64,000 nt of DNA from Halomicrobium salinisoli (GCF_020405185.1 NZ_CP084463.1:1798001-1862000), one strand, 5' to 3'; counted from the first letter of the stretch, positions 23,775 through 32,931 are shown. A program made the numbers and translations. Notes: generated from the sequence alone by a model not told the origin.

Positions 23775-25049
23775 CTACTCGAAGACGAGGCCTTCGCTGT
23801 CGTCGCCGTACAGCGGGTACTCGTCGGTGAGCTCGTCGACGCGGTCGGAGACCTCCGCGACGACGGCGTCGTCGTCGGGCGCGTCGACGACCTCGTAGAT
23901 GAGGTCGGCGACCTCGCGGCAGGCGTCCTCGTCGAAGCCGCGGGTGGTCAGGCCGGGCGTGCCGGCGCGGATGCCCGAGGGGTTGAACGCCGAGCGGGTC
24001 TCGCCGGGGACGGTGTTGGCGTTGAGGACGATGCCGGCCTCCTCCAGCGCCTCCTCGACGTCCTTGCCGGGCGTGTCCGGGTGCGAGGGCCGGAGGTCGA
24101 TCAGGACGAGGTGGTTGTCGGTGCCGCCGGAGACGAGTTCGAGGCCGTGCTCCTGGAGGCGGTCGGCCAGCGCCTGCGCGTTGGCCACGGTCTGCTCGGC
24201 GTAGTCCTGGAACTCGGGCCGGAGCGCCTCGCCGAAGCCGACGGCCTTGCCGGCGACGTTGTGCATCAGGGGACCGCCCTGCATGCCGGGGAAGACGGCC
24301 GAGTCGATGTCGTCGGCGTACTCCTCGTCGCACATGATGATGCCGCCGCGGCCCGCGCGGATCGTCTTGTGGGTCGAGCCCGTGACGAAGTCGGCGACGC
24401 CGACGGGCGAGGAGTGGACGCCCGCGGCGACGAGGCCCGTGATGTGCGCGATGTCCGCGAGGTGGTAGGCGCCGACGGCGTCGGCGGTCTCCTGGATGGT
24501 CTCCCACTCGACCTCGCGCGGGTACGCGGAGTAGCCCGAGACGATGATGTCCGGGTCGAACTCCTCGGCGTGGTCGTGCAGCGCCTCGTAGTCGACGTAG
24601 CCCGTCTCCGGGTCGATCTCGTACTGCTCGACCTCGTAGACCTGGCCGGCGAAGTTCGCCGGGTGGCCGTGAGAGAGGTGGCCGCCGTGGGTCAGGTCCA
24701 GCGAGAGGATCCTGTCGCCGGGTTCGAGCATCGCCAGGTAGACGCCCATGTTGGCCTGCGAGCCGGCGTGGGGCTGGACGTTGACGTGCTCGGCGCCCCA
24801 CAGTTCCTTCGCGCGCTCGATGGCGATCTCCTCGACCTCGTCGGCGTACTCGCAGCCGCCGTAGTAGCGCTCGCCGGGGTAGCCCTCGGCGTACTTGTTG
24901 GTCAGGACCGAGCCCTGGGCCTCGAGGACGGCCTCGCTGACGTGGTTCTCGCTGGCGATCATCGCCAGCGTGTCGTTCTGGCGCTCTACCTCGCCCGAGA
25001 GGGCGTCGGCCACGGCGGGGTCCGTCGCCCGGAGGTGCTCGTCGTGCAT
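23775..25049 (-). CDS. glyA: Serine hydroxymethyltransferase GlyA
   Basis: A 424-residue cytosolic PLP enzyme converting serine and tetrahydrofolate into glycine and 5,10-methylene-tetrahydrofolate. The PLP lysine lies in FVTGSTHKTIRAGRGG, with YAEGYPGERYYGG near the N-terminus and QPHAGSQANMGVYLAML for the cofactor pocket. Length matches the family. The start at 25049 (MHDEHLRATDP) is fixed by a TATA box TATATTAT on the minus strand (25073-25080), 24-31 bases upstream. It feeds FolD encoded just downstream. Confidence 0.96.
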   Translation of the reverse strand: MHDEHLRATDPAVADALSGEVERQNDTLAMIASENHVSEAVLEAQGSVLTNKYAEGYPGERYYGGCEYADEVEEIAIERAKELWGAEHVNVQPHAGSQANMGVYLAMLEPGDRILSLDLTHGGHLSHGHPANFAGQVYEVEQYEIDPETGYVDYEALHDHAEEFDPDIIVSGYSAYPREVEWETIQETADAVGAYHLADIAHITGLVAAGVHSSPVGVADFVTGSTHKTIRAGRGGIIMCDEEYADDIDSAVFPGMQGGPLMHNVAGKAVGFGEALRPEFQDYAEQTVANAQALADRLQEHGLELVSGGTDNHLVLIDLRPSHPDTPGKDVEEALEEAGIVLNANTVPGETRSAFNPSGIRAGTPGLTTRGFDEDACREVADLIYEVVDAPDDDAVVAEVSDRVDELTDEYPLYGDDSEGLVFE

Positions 25050-25072
25050 ACCCGGAGTTGGCGCCCGGGCCG

Positions 25073-25080
25073 ATAATATA
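25073..25080 (-). promoter_or_regulatory. TATA box of glyA
   Basis: TATATTAT on the minus strand, 24-31 bases before the glyA ATG, which predicts a leaderless transcript and supports that start. Confidence 0.65.
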
Positions 25081-25160
25081 CTGGCGGTTGGCCGTGAGCG
25101 GGCGCGTTCGGTCGGCACGCGGTCGCAAGCATCGTGTCACCAGACCGCATACGTGTGGAA

Positions 25161-25170
25161 ACAATTATGT
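25161..25170 (+). promoter_or_regulatory. TATA-like box of the CHAT gene
   Basis: ACAATTATGT lies 26-35 bases before the ATG at 25196, fitting leaderless transcription and supporting that start over upstream in-frame codons. Confidence 0.5.
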
Positions 25171-25195
25171 CGACCCGGGTCCACCACAATCCCGT

Positions 25196-27259
25196 ATGGT
25201 TCCCTGGGGGGGAACACAGAGGGGGAAGGGAGAGGCCGGACCTTCCGACGTCGCCTGGGGCGCGACGGCGGACGCGGCGACCGGCGTTCTCCCGTCGCTC
25301 CGACGACAGCTGGATCGACGACCCGATCGACCGGACGAGATGCCGGCCGGGGTGGAGCCGCGCTGCGCGGGAACGACCGAGCGACTGGTCGTTCCCTGCG
25401 ACGACGTCTCCGTCTCGGCGATCGGGTTCACGGCGAGATACCCCGTGGACGCAGCGACCGAACTGCCGGAGGGCGAGTACCTGCTCCGGTGTCGCCCGGA
25501 CGCGCCGTCGACCGTCGACGGGACGGCCTGCGTCCGCTTTACCGGCCCGGCGACCGTCGAGCCGACGGACTCGGAGGTGGCCGTCTCGTTCTCTGACTCC
25601 ACGACGGTGACGCTGGGGGTCGGGTGGGACAGCGACGCCGACCGGGGGTCGATCACCGTCGCGCCCACGCCCGACGGGGTCGCGACGGCGGTGACCGCGA
25701 TGGCCAGCGCCCACCACACGACGGCGCCGGCCCGATCGCATCCGAGTTTCCGGGCCGCGCCGCCCTCGATCGAGGTCGGCGACGAGACGACCGTCCCCGA
25801 CCGGATCGAGTCGGAGATCCCCGAGACGGGGATCGAGTTCCGCGTCCCGCGCTCGCTGGACGCGGTCTTCGTCGCCGCGCCGCTTGCGTACTACCTCGGC
25901 GCGGAGGTGATCCCGGAGGACCGCGAGCGGCCGCTGCTGGCGGCGCCGTCGGCCGGCGTCCGCCGCGAGTTCGGAGGCCTGCCCGACTTCCAGGGCGAGT
26001 GCGCCGACATGCTCCGGCGGACGTTCTTCCTCGACTGCCTGACCCGGCGGGTGTCGCCGGAGCGGGACCTGCTGGACCCCGACGGGTCGCCGTCGCTGGA
26101 CCCCGAATCGGTCCGGTCGCTGTCGCCGGCCGATCGGCTGGCGCGATACCTGGAGGTGCCCGACGAGGACCTCTCGTCGTCGCTGCCGGACTGGCACCTC
26201 TCGACGTACGCCGCCCCGGAGCCCGACCGGGTCCCGTGTCTGCCGCACCTGCTGGACCGGCTGAGCCTGATCTACCTGCCGGCGGCCTCGGAGCTCGAGG
26301 CGACGGACCTGCTCGACGAGACGCTGACTGACGCCTACCTCACGCGAGGCCACTGCGCCCGGAGCACGGTCCTCAAGCCCGAACCCGGGGCGGGCCGGGT
26401 CAGCGCCTGGCTCGCACCGGGGACGCCCATCGACGCGTTCAAGGCCAGCGCGCGGGCCTACGAGAACCGCAGCCGGGCACGGACCGGCGGCGCGGACGAG
26501 CTCCGCGTGGCGGTCGTGCTCAACGAGGCGGAGATGCGCGACGAGCGTGCGACGGTGGCCGACGTCTACGACGAGGGCGCCGCGGGGCTCCCCATCGACG
26601 TGACGGTCCACGAGGAGCTGACCCGCTCGGAGCTGGCGGGCGTCTTCGAGACGGAGCACGACTTCGTCCACTACATCGGCCACTGCGAGGACGACGGGCT
26701 CCGCTGCGCCGACGGCACGCTCGACGTCGCCGACCTCGACGCGGTCCGGACGCCCACGTTCTTCCTGAACGCCTGCGGCTCATACGAGCAGGGGCTGGAG
26801 CTCATCGACAACGGGGCCGTCGCCGGCGCCGCGACCCTGAAGACGGTCCTGGACCGACAGGCCGCGACCGTCGGGACGGCCTTCGCCCGCCTGCTCACCC
26901 ACGGGTTCAGCATCCAGCGGGCGCTGGACCTGGCCCGCCGCCGGATCATGATGGGCAAGGACTACGCCACCGTCGGCGACGGCACCTTCGCGCTGCTGCC
27001 GGGCCAGCGCCAGCCCGTCGTCGCCCGCCTCGAGACGGCCGACGAGGGCTACCGGCTCTCGTGTGACGTCCTCACCGTCCGGTCGAACGGCGCCCGGTAC
27101 GCCCTGCCGTTCGACGACGGCGCGACGCTCAACGGCACCCGGACCGAACGGGTCCTCTCCGAGGGCGAACTCCGAGAGGCGCTCGCGGACGCGTCCCTGC
27201 CGGTCGTCCACGAGGGCGACCTCAAGTGGTCGGACGAGATCGTCGAGTGCCTCGAGTGA
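25196..27259 (+). CDS. CHAT-domain (caspase-like) protein
   Basis: A 687-residue cytoplasmic protein. The C-terminal 200 residues form a CHAT-type caspase-fold peptidase: LRVAVVLNEAEM, then HDFVHYIGHCEDDGLRC with the putative catalytic His496, then TFFLNACGSYEQGLELI with nucleophile Cys527, and a helix ARLLTHGFSIQRALDLAR. The N-terminal part is beta-rich (LVVPCDDVSVSAIGF, EYLLRCRPDAP) and the middle (about 200-420) is acidic and mixed, with no TPR repeats such as CHAT effectors usually carry. Substrate unknown. It precedes a TbsP-like regulator by 230 bases on the same strand, but each has its own TATA box. The start at 25196 follows the box at 25161-25170. Confidence 0.8.
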   Translation: MVPWGGTQRGKGEAGPSDVAWGATADAATGVLPSLRRQLDRRPDRPDEMPAGVEPRCAGTTERLVVPCDDVSVSAIGFTARYPVDAATELPEGEYLLRCRPDAPSTVDGTACVRFTGPATVEPTDSEVAVSFSDSTTVTLGVGWDSDADRGSITVAPTPDGVATAVTAMASAHHTTAPARSHPSFRAAPPSIEVGDETTVPDRIESEIPETGIEFRVPRSLDAVFVAAPLAYYLGAEVIPEDRERPLLAAPSAGVRREFGGLPDFQGECADMLRRTFFLDCLTRRVSPERDLLDPDGSPSLDPESVRSLSPADRLARYLEVPDEDLSSSLPDWHLSTYAAPEPDRVPCLPHLLDRLSLIYLPAASELEATDLLDETLTDAYLTRGHCARSTVLKPEPGAGRVSAWLAPGTPIDAFKASARAYENRSRARTGGADELRVAVVLNEAEMRDERATVADVYDEGAAGLPIDVTVHEELTRSELAGVFETEHDFVHYIGHCEDDGLRCADGTLDVADLDAVRTPTFFLNACGSYEQGLELIDNGAVAGAATLKTVLDRQAATVGTAFARLLTHGFSIQRALDLARRRIMMGKDYATVGDGTFALLPGQRQPVVARLETADEGYRLSCDVLTVRSNGARYALPFDDGATLNGTRTERVLSEGELREALADASLPVVHEGDLKWSDEIVECLE

Positions 27260-27452
27260 TACGTCGGCTGTTACTATTTTGAGGGGTCCGCCGTTCCGAG
27301 GTGGCGAGGGACGCCGCGGATCCGATCGGGACTACGAGGGGAGCACCGCTGATCCCCCCGTCCACGCCCGTCCGTCGACCGACCGCTACACGCTGGTGAC
27401 GTTTTCGTAATCTTTTCGTACGGCTGACGAATATCCTCCCTAGATGGCCAGT

Positions 27453-27462
27453 AAAATTAAAT
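27453..27462 (+). promoter_or_regulatory. TATA-like box of the TbsP-like gene
   Basis: AAAATTAAAT lies 28-37 bases upstream of the ATG at 27490, the strongest AT run in the 230-base gap after the CHAT gene. Confidence 0.5.
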
Positions 27463-27489
27463 GTGGCTCCCTACAACATCACTACTAGC

Positions 27490-28311
27490 ATGACTGCCGA
27501 TACGATCCTGGAACGTGAGGTCACCGACGTGCTCGCGACGGTGTTCGACGACGCGTCGGGGCCGGTGTACGCTGTGAACCCCTCTCGGGCCGCTATCGGA
27601 GATATCGTCACCGCGCTCGGCGAGCACGCGGACCCGCCCACGGTGCGACTGCTGGCGGCCGACCGGCTGCTGAAGGACGTCATGGACGACTTCATCGTCG
27701 CGAGCCGCGCCGCCGACCTCGTCGACGAGGGCCTCCTCGAGCTGAAGGTGCTCGAGGACGCGCCGAACCACTCCCTGCTCGTCACGGGCGACTCCGTGGT
27801 GGCGGTCGTCGACGTCGGCGAGCAGGTCGCCGGCCTGACCACCGACGACGGCGACTTCGTCGAGGGCGCCGACGACTACTACGCCGACGAGTGGGAGCGC
27901 GCCGAGGCCTACTCGCTGCGGACGCCGCCGATCAGCCAGGTCCGCGAGACCCTCGAGTCCGACATCGGCCCGGAGGCCGCCTCCGACTTCGAAGGCGTGC
28001 TCGCGTCGCTGCAGACCGCCCGCGGCGACGGCGACGGCCTCGACGAGGTGACGATCAGCCTGCTCGTGGCCGCCAAGAACGGCGAACTGCTGTACGACAT
28101 CAGCAAGTGGGGCGAGGACATCGGCCTCGCCAGCAAGGCCACCTTCTCCCGCACCAAGACCACGCTGGAGGACATGGGCCTCATCGACACCGAGAAGGTG
28201 CCCATCGACGTCGGCCGCCCGCGCCTGCGCCTGATGCTCGGCGACGAGCGCCTCCAGGGCGCCGACACGGACGAACTGGCCAACGTGGCCCAGAGCATGC
28301 TCGCCTCCTGA
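27490..28311 (+). CDS. TbsP-like transcriptional regulator (DUF5821)
   Basis: A 273-residue protein strongly reminiscent of the haloarchaeal DUF5821/TbsP family, whose Haloferax member acts with TrmB in controlling glycolysis/gluconeogenesis genes. The N-terminal two-thirds form a sensor-like Rossmann region (VYAVNPSRAAIGDIVTALG, VRLLAADRLLKDVMDDF, HSLLVTGDSVVAVVDVGE). The C-terminal part is a winged helix (VTISLLVAAKNGELLYDISKWGED, ASKATFSRTKTTLEDMGL). Family assignment is from memory of sequence style, so it is moderately certain. A T-run at 28348-28352 follows and could terminate it. No sugar-metabolism gene adjoins it here. Confidence 0.72.
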   Translation: MTADTILEREVTDVLATVFDDASGPVYAVNPSRAAIGDIVTALGEHADPPTVRLLAADRLLKDVMDDFIVASRAADLVDEGLLELKVLEDAPNHSLLVTGDSVVAVVDVGEQVAGLTTDDGDFVEGADDYYADEWERAEAYSLRTPPISQVRETLESDIGPEAASDFEGVLASLQTARGDGDGLDEVTISLLVAAKNGELLYDISKWGEDIGLASKATFSRTKTTLEDMGLIDTEKVPIDVGRPRLRLMLGDERLQGADTDELANVAQSMLAS

Positions 28312-28377
28312 TCGGGTTCGCTCTGCCCGCCCTCTGAGCCCGCGGCCTTTTTCTCGCCGTCCGTCCACGGGAGCCGT

Positions 28378-30087
28378 ATGGACACAGACGTCGCGCTCGT
28401 CGGCTCGGGGCCGGCCGCCGAGGCCGCCCTGGCCGCGCTCTCGGACGCCGACCTCGCCGTCGAGGGCGGAGCGTCCGCCATCGACTCCGCCCGGGCGGCC
28501 GTCGTCGTCGACCGGGTCGGCGCAGACGCCTTCGACCGCGCGAACGAACTGGCCCGCGAGACGGGCACGCCGTGGCTGGCCGTGGAGCTCGGCGGCGTCG
28601 GCGGCTACCCCGTCGTCGACGCCGCCGTCGCCGGCTTCGATCCCGGTCGGGAGTGCTACGACTGCCTGCGCGGCCGGGTCGCGTCGAACGTCGACGACGA
28701 GGCCGAGCCGACGCCGGCGCCGGACGGCCCGACCCAGCGGCTGGCGGGCGCCATCGCCGGGCGCCGCGTCGTCGCCCTGTTCGAGGGCGACGAGGAGGCG
28801 GCGCCGCTGGGCCGCGTGATCGAGGTGCCCCACGCTGAACGGCGGTTCCTCCCGCTGCCCGGCTGCCACTGCGGCGACGAGCGAGACCACCGACCCCGCC
28901 GGGACGACGACCCCGTCGACGTCGAGACGGCGCTGGCCCTCGCCGAGCAGGGGCTGGACGACCGGACCGGCATCGTCCAGACCGTCGGCGAGGCCCACTC
29001 CTACCCGGCGCCGTACTACCTCGCGGAGCTCTGTGACACGTCCGGGTTCAGCGACGCGACGGCCCCGCGGAAGGCCGCCGGCGTCGCCGTCGACTGGGAC
29101 AGCGCGTTCATGAAGGCCCTCGGCGAGTCCCTCGAGCGCTACGCCGCGGGCGTCTACGACGAGACCGACACCCGGGCCGCGGCGGCGGACGACCTGGAGG
29201 CGGTCGTCGAGCCGTCGCGGTTCGTCGCGCCGGGCGAGGCACCCGAGGGCGAACTGGAGTGGGTCGCCGCGGAGAACCTCGATTCGGAGACGGAGCACTG
29301 GGTCCCCGCGGACCTGGTCTTCCATCCGCCGCGCTCCCGGGACGTCCGGCCCGCCGTCACGACCGGTCTCGGCCTCGGGTCGTCCGGCGTCGACGCGCTC
29401 CTGTCGGGCCTGACGGAAGTGATCGAGCGCGACGCCGCCATGCTGTCGTGGTACTCGACCTACGAGCCCCTCGGGCTGGCCGTCGAGGACGAGGGCTACC
29501 AGACGCTGGCCGCCCGGGCGCGCTCCGAGGGGCTGACCGCGACGCCGCTGCTGCTGACCCAGGACGTCGACGTTCCGGTGGTGGCCGTGGCTGTACACCG
29601 GGACGGCGACTGGCCCCGCTTCGCCGTGGGGTCGGCCGCCGACCTCGATCCGGCACGGGCCGCCCGCGGCGCGCTGGAGGAGGCCGTCCAGAACTGGACG
29701 GAGCTGCGGAGCATGGGCCCCGTGCAATCGGCCGAGGAGAGCGGCGCGATCGGCGAGTACGCCGAGTTCCCCGAGGCGGCCCGCGAGTTCGTCGACCCGG
29801 CCCAGACCATCCCCGCCGACTCGGTCGGGCCCGACGAGGTGCCCGAGGGCGAGGCCGCGCTGGACGCGCTCGTGGATCGACTCTCCGCGGCCGGGTTAGA
29901 GGCCTACGCGACCCGGACGACGACGCGGGACCTGGAGCTGCTCGGGTTCGAGGCGGTTCGAGTGTTGATCCCCGAGGCGCAGCCGCTGTTCTTCGGCGAC
30001 TCGTTCTTCGGCGAGCGCGCCGAGCGGGTGCCCGACGACCTCGGGTTCGAGCCGCGGCCGGATCGTGATCATCACCCGTTCCCGTAA
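28378..30087 (+). CDS. YcaO-domain protein with N-terminal E1-like/zinc region
   Basis: A 569-residue protein. Residues about 1-190 look like the degenerate E1-like partner domain of azoline-forming enzymes and carry two Cys pairs that could hold zinc (ECYDCLRG and PGCHCGDE). Residues about 205-569 are a YcaO domain, which uses ATP to activate peptide amides. Metal- and ATP-binding motifs are KALGESLERYAAG, GLTEVIERDAAM and ARGALEEAVQNW. The C-terminus is Pro-rich (DRDHHPFP), the tail known to matter for YcaO catalysis. No precursor peptide, dehydrogenase or protease partner is visible nearby, so the substrate is unknown; protein thioamidation or azoline formation are both possible. Confidence 0.83.
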   Translation: MDTDVALVGSGPAAEAALAALSDADLAVEGGASAIDSARAAVVVDRVGADAFDRANELARETGTPWLAVELGGVGGYPVVDAAVAGFDPGRECYDCLRGRVASNVDDEAEPTPAPDGPTQRLAGAIAGRRVVALFEGDEEAAPLGRVIEVPHAERRFLPLPGCHCGDERDHRPRRDDDPVDVETALALAEQGLDDRTGIVQTVGEAHSYPAPYYLAELCDTSGFSDATAPRKAAGVAVDWDSAFMKALGESLERYAAGVYDETDTRAAAADDLEAVVEPSRFVAPGEAPEGELEWVAAENLDSETEHWVPADLVFHPPRSRDVRPAVTTGLGLGSSGVDALLSGLTEVIERDAAMLSWYSTYEPLGLAVEDEGYQTLAARARSEGLTATPLLLTQDVDVPVVAVAVHRDGDWPRFAVGSAADLDPARAARGALEEAVQNWTELRSMGPVQSAEESGAIGEYAEFPEAAREFVDPAQTIPADSVGPDEVPEGEAALDALVDRLSAAGLEAYATRTTTRDLELLGFEAVRVLIPEAQPLFFGDSFFGERAERVPDDLGFEPRPDRDHHPFP

Positions 30088-30124
30088 CGGGGACGACAGA
30101 AGTCGGAAAGCGCCGCGATTCGGG

Positions 30125-31276
30125 TCAGATCCCGAACGTCACCCGCACCATGTCGCGGGTCCCCGGCCCGAGTCCGACGGCGGTCACGGCGACGAGCAGG
30201 ACCAGCGCGTAGCGGGGGCTGTCCTCGACGAAGTCCTCGGTGAACAGCCACAGCACGAGCGTGGCGACGATCATCTTCACGACGAGGAACGGCCACGAGG
30301 TGCCGATCGCCGCGCTCACGGAGGCCGGCTGGAGCGTCTCCGTGGCGGCGATGATCATCCGGTTGGCAGGGTGCTTGGCGTAGTACTGCAGCGGGATGCC
30401 GATCTCGTGCAGCCAGTCGGCCGAGAGGACGTTGGCCACGCCGTCGATGGCGTGCCCCCAGAGGACGAAGAAGCTCACCCAGCCGGTCGCGGCGGTGACG
30501 TGCTCGTACCTGGCGTCGACCAGGCGGAAGGCGCCGTAGGCGATGGCCGTCGCCAGTCCGACGGTCAGGACGAGCATCTGCAGGTACAGGCTGACGTAGT
30601 CGCGTGTCAGCGCCAGCACGAGCAGGTACAGCAGCGAGCCCGCCAGCAGCGCGCTTCCGAGGTACAGCAGCGCCTCGTGGGCGTCGTCGACGACCCCGGC
30701 CGAGTCGAGACGGCGCACCGCCAGCAGCGCGCCCAGCGTGATGACGAACAGCACGAAGTAGATGACCGGGCTCACCAAAAGCGAGTTCCACGGGTACGGC
30801 AGGGCCGGCGCGACGCCCGCGCCGACCGCGGCGTCCGTGGCGTCCTCGACCACCCGCAGCGTCCCGCCGAGCAGCATGAACGGGACCAGCGCGTAGTACA
30901 GCGACAGCTCCCGCGCCAGGTCGTACTTCTCCAGCAGCAGGTACACCCCGATCAGCATGAACACGAGGACGACCATGTAGCCGACCTCCGAGACCAGGGT
31001 GTACCCCGGCTCGGCGTAGACGACGTCGGCGGCCCGCGCGTCGGCGCAGGCGCTCGCCTCGTACAGCAACTCGACCGTCGATCCCTCGCGGACCGCGCAG
31101 TTGGCCGCCTGCGCGTCCGCGGCGACCGGGCCCCAGAAGTACTGCCAGAGGAACCGGTCCCACACGAGCCGCGGCGCCGCGGCCGCCCCCGCCGCGACGA
31201 CGCCGACGAACGCGACGAACGCCACCAGCCACCCCCGGAGCGGGTCGACGTCGCCAAGCGCGTCCTGGGTCTCCAT
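30125..31276 (-). CDS. DUF63 family integral membrane protein
   Basis: A 383-residue archaeal membrane protein with about nine helices. DUF63 features include [14 protein letters not shown] near the N-terminus, [32 protein letters not shown], and [20 protein letters not shown] with [17 protein letters not shown]. The alternation of helices with charged loops looks like a channel or enzyme within the bilayer, but the function is unknown for the whole family. The start METQDALGD at 31276 was preferred to an ATG eight codons upstream; both are possible. It is convergent with the YcaO gene. Confidence 0.83.
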   Translation of the reverse strand: METQDALGDVDPLRGWLVAFVAFVGVVAAGAAAAPRLVWDRFLWQYFWGPVAADAQAANCAVREGSTVELLYEASACADARAADVVYAEPGYTLVSEVGYMVVLVFMLIGVYLLLEKYDLARELSLYYALVPFMLLGGTLRVVEDATDAAVGAGVAPALPYPWNSLLVSPVIYFVLFVITLGALLAVRRLDSAGVVDDAHEALLYLGSALLAGSLLYLLVLALTRDYVSLYLQMLVLTVGLATAIAYGAFRLVDARYEHVTAATGWVSFFVLWGHAIDGVANVLSADWLHEIGIPLQYYAKHPANRMIIAATETLQPASVSAAIGTSWPFLVVKMIVATLVLWLFTEDFVEDSPRYALVLLVAVTAVGLGPGTRDMVRVTFGI

Positions 31277-31373
31277 GTCCGTGTTCCCGCGACGGCCCAC
31301 TTTCAGCGTTCCGGTCGCTAGCTTCGTTCGTTTCCCGAGCTACAGGTACTGCTGCAGTCGCCGAAGAGAACAG

Positions 31374-31480
31374 CCAGAAAGCCCCCGGGCGCTCGGCTAC
31401 TGCGACTCGCTGCGCGCGCTCGTTTCACTCGCGTGCTTGCGTCGTCTCGAACGCCGAGCGCCCGGCCCCTTTCAGTCCCG
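31374..31480 (+). repeat. Structured intergenic repeat, copy 1 (GAAAG/CTTTC clamp)
   Basis: CCAGAAAGCCC begins the element and CCCCTTTCAGTCCCGCCCG ends it. GAAAG (31377-31381) pairs with CTTTC (31469-31473). A symmetric CCC/CCC internal loop follows (31382-31384 and 31466-31468), then a 13-bp stem (31385-31397 with 31453-31465). The apical 55 bases are loop. Two further copies with different stem sequences but the same plan lie near 52.2-52.5 kb. Confidence 0.75.
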
Positions 31481-31524
31481 CCCGCGTGGATTAGACGGTC
31501 AGTTTTCGCGGGTCAATTGTTCCG

Positions 31525-32340
31525 TCAGTTTCGGGCGTCCTGAGCCGCCTCCACGAGGACGTCGTGGGCCTCGCCGTTGGAGGCGACCAGGCCCTCGCTG
31601 TCGTGGCGCCAGCGGTCTCCGTGGACGTCGGTGACGGTCCCGCCCGCTTCGCGGACGAGGTGGACGCCGGCGGCGGTGTCCCAGACGTGGGTCGCGTGGG
31701 GGCAGACCAGCCCCTCCAGGGCGCCGTCGGCGACCTGCGCGAGCGTGGCCTGGAACGAGCCGATGCGGCGCATGTCGCCGAACCGCTCGACCACGGCGCG
31801 ACAGAGGGCCGCGAAGGCGTCGCGGTCGTCCATACCGAACCAGCCGACCGGCGCGACGACGAACCGCTCCGGATCGGTCCGGTCGCTGACCGACAGCGAC
31901 TCGCCGTCCCGGGTCGCGCTGTCGGGGCCCCCGGCGTAGAGTTCCTCCTGCGAGGGGAGGTAGACCGCGGCGGCGGCCGGCTCGCCGTCCTCCATCGCGG
32001 CGACCGCCGTCGCCCAGGTGCGGTTCCCGTGGACGAAGTTCGTCGTGCCGTCGATCGGGTCGACGATCCACGCCGGCCCCGTCTCCGGCACGTCGTCGAC
32101 GAGGTCGGCGCCGTCGCCGCGGGCGACCGTCTCCTCGCAGACGAAGGCGTCGTCGGGGAACTCCTCGCGGACGGTGGCCACCACCTGGCGCTGGGCGTCG
32201 CGGTCCAGCTGCGTCACCACGTCGTTCTTGTTGGCCTTGGTCTCGACGGCGTGGTCGCCGCGGAAGCCCTCCCGCGCGACGACGCCGCCGGCCCGCGCCG
32301 CGCGCTCGGCGATCGCCGCCCGGTGGTGTGCGTCCGTCAT
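31525..32340 (-). CDS. Inositol-1-monophosphatase family phosphatase
   Basis: A 271-residue Li-sensitive-type sugar phosphatase (IMPase/FBPase fold). Metal-binding motifs are all present: FVCEETV (first Glu), WIVDPIDGTTNFVHGN (the hallmark DPIDGT) and HVWDTAAGVHLVREAGG (last Asp). Substrates could be inositol monophosphate, fructose-1,6-bisphosphate or NADP; archaeal members are often dual-function, and the exact one cannot be read. Start at 32340 (MTDAHHRAAIAERAA) marks the beginning of the fold. The intergenic repeat copy 1 lies just past its stop. Confidence 0.88.
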   Translation of the reverse strand: MTDAHHRAAIAERAARAGGVVAREGFRGDHAVETKANKNDVVTQLDRDAQRQVVATVREEFPDDAFVCEETVARGDGADLVDDVPETGPAWIVDPIDGTTNFVHGNRTWATAVAAMEDGEPAAAAVYLPSQEELYAGGPDSATRDGESLSVSDRTDPERFVVAPVGWFGMDDRDAFAALCRAVVERFGDMRRIGSFQATLAQVADGALEGLVCPHATHVWDTAAGVHLVREAGGTVTDVHGDRWRHDSEGLVASNGEAHDVLVEAAQDARN

Positions 32341-32410
32341 GGCGGTCGCTCGGGGACCTGCGACAAAAGGCGTGCCGTTCCCGGCAGCGAACCGACTACA
32401 ACGGAGCGTC

Positions 32411-32605
32411 TCAATCCTCCGCGTCGGCCGCGGCCTCGAGGATCGAGTCGGCGATGTCCCGCGCCTCCTCGGGCGTGTACAGCACCTGGTTGCCCAGCGA
32501 CTGCTCGATCCGGACGTAGTCGTCGTCCGTCTCGATGGCGAAGTACGCGGTGTTCTCCAGCGGGAGGACCTCCGGGCTTCCCGAGTCGGACTGGTCGGTT
32601 GCCAT
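32411..32605 (-). CDS. Small conserved haloarchaeal protein
   Basis: A 64-residue acidic protein: a Ser/Asp N-terminus, a short beta segment (NTAYFAIETDDDYVRIEQSL) and a C-terminal helix (EEARDIADSILEAAADAED). No Cys, membrane segment or known motif. It lies 70 bases upstream of the phosphatase on the same strand and may be co-transcribed. The ATG at 32605 (MATDQSDSG) is preferred to an upstream in-frame ATG at 32620. Function unknown. Confidence 0.65.
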   Translation of the reverse strand: MATDQSDSGSPEVLPLENTAYFAIETDDDYVRIEQSLGNQVLYTPEEARDIADSILEAAADAED

Positions 32606-32718
32606 GTGTGCACGTAGCACGGAGAGGCGCTTAAGTTCTGGGTCCGACTGCGTCCGGAAGTGGTCGTCTCTTCAGTATCCGTGGCTTTGGATCTGTTGTA
32701 CGCCGACAGAAGTTTGCG

Positions 32719-32758
32719 AGGGCAAGACGCTCCGTCTTGCCGCACTGCGAGGCAGTGC
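32719..32758 (-). repeat. Two hairpins adjoining the 3' end of tRNA-Leu(CAA)
   Basis: GCAAGACG/CGTCTTGC (32722-32729 with 32733-32740) and GCACTG/CAGTGC (32742-32747 with 32753-32758) are perfect stems at the 3' end of the tRNA, the second reaching into its last bases. A second GCGAGGG, matching the acceptor end, occurs at 32716-32722. Confidence 0.5.
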
Positions 32759-32839
32759 GAGGGAGGGGATTTGAACCCCTGGACCCCTACGGGAGCGGAT
32801 CTTGAGTCCGCCGCCGTTTCCCGGCTTGGCTACCCTCGC
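32756..32839 (-). tRNA. tRNA-Leu (anticodon CAA)
   Basis: An 84-nt type II tRNA. The acceptor stem is GCGAGGG with CCCTCGC and discriminator A; CCA is not encoded. The D arm has GCC/GGC, the anticodon stem GCGGA/TCCGC encloses loop CTCAAGA, giving anticodon CAA (codon UUG). A long variable arm (TCCCGTAGGGGTCC) and T arm AGGGG-TTCAAAT-CCCCT follow. No intron. Long variable arm plus anticodon fit leucine. Confidence 0.95.
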
Positions 32840-32931
32840 ACGCGGTGAACGGTCGGCCGGCGGCGGTGTAAAGCGTTCCGAATCGGCCCACTGGCGATAC
32901 GGTTTCCCCCGTGGACCGGCAAGGGGGTGAC

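Noticed and set aside
27457..29727. A 756-codon minus-strand frame opposite the TbsP-like and YcaO genes
   Set aside because: Low-complexity sequence with no domain; the plus-strand YcaO and regulator genes carry recognised motifs.
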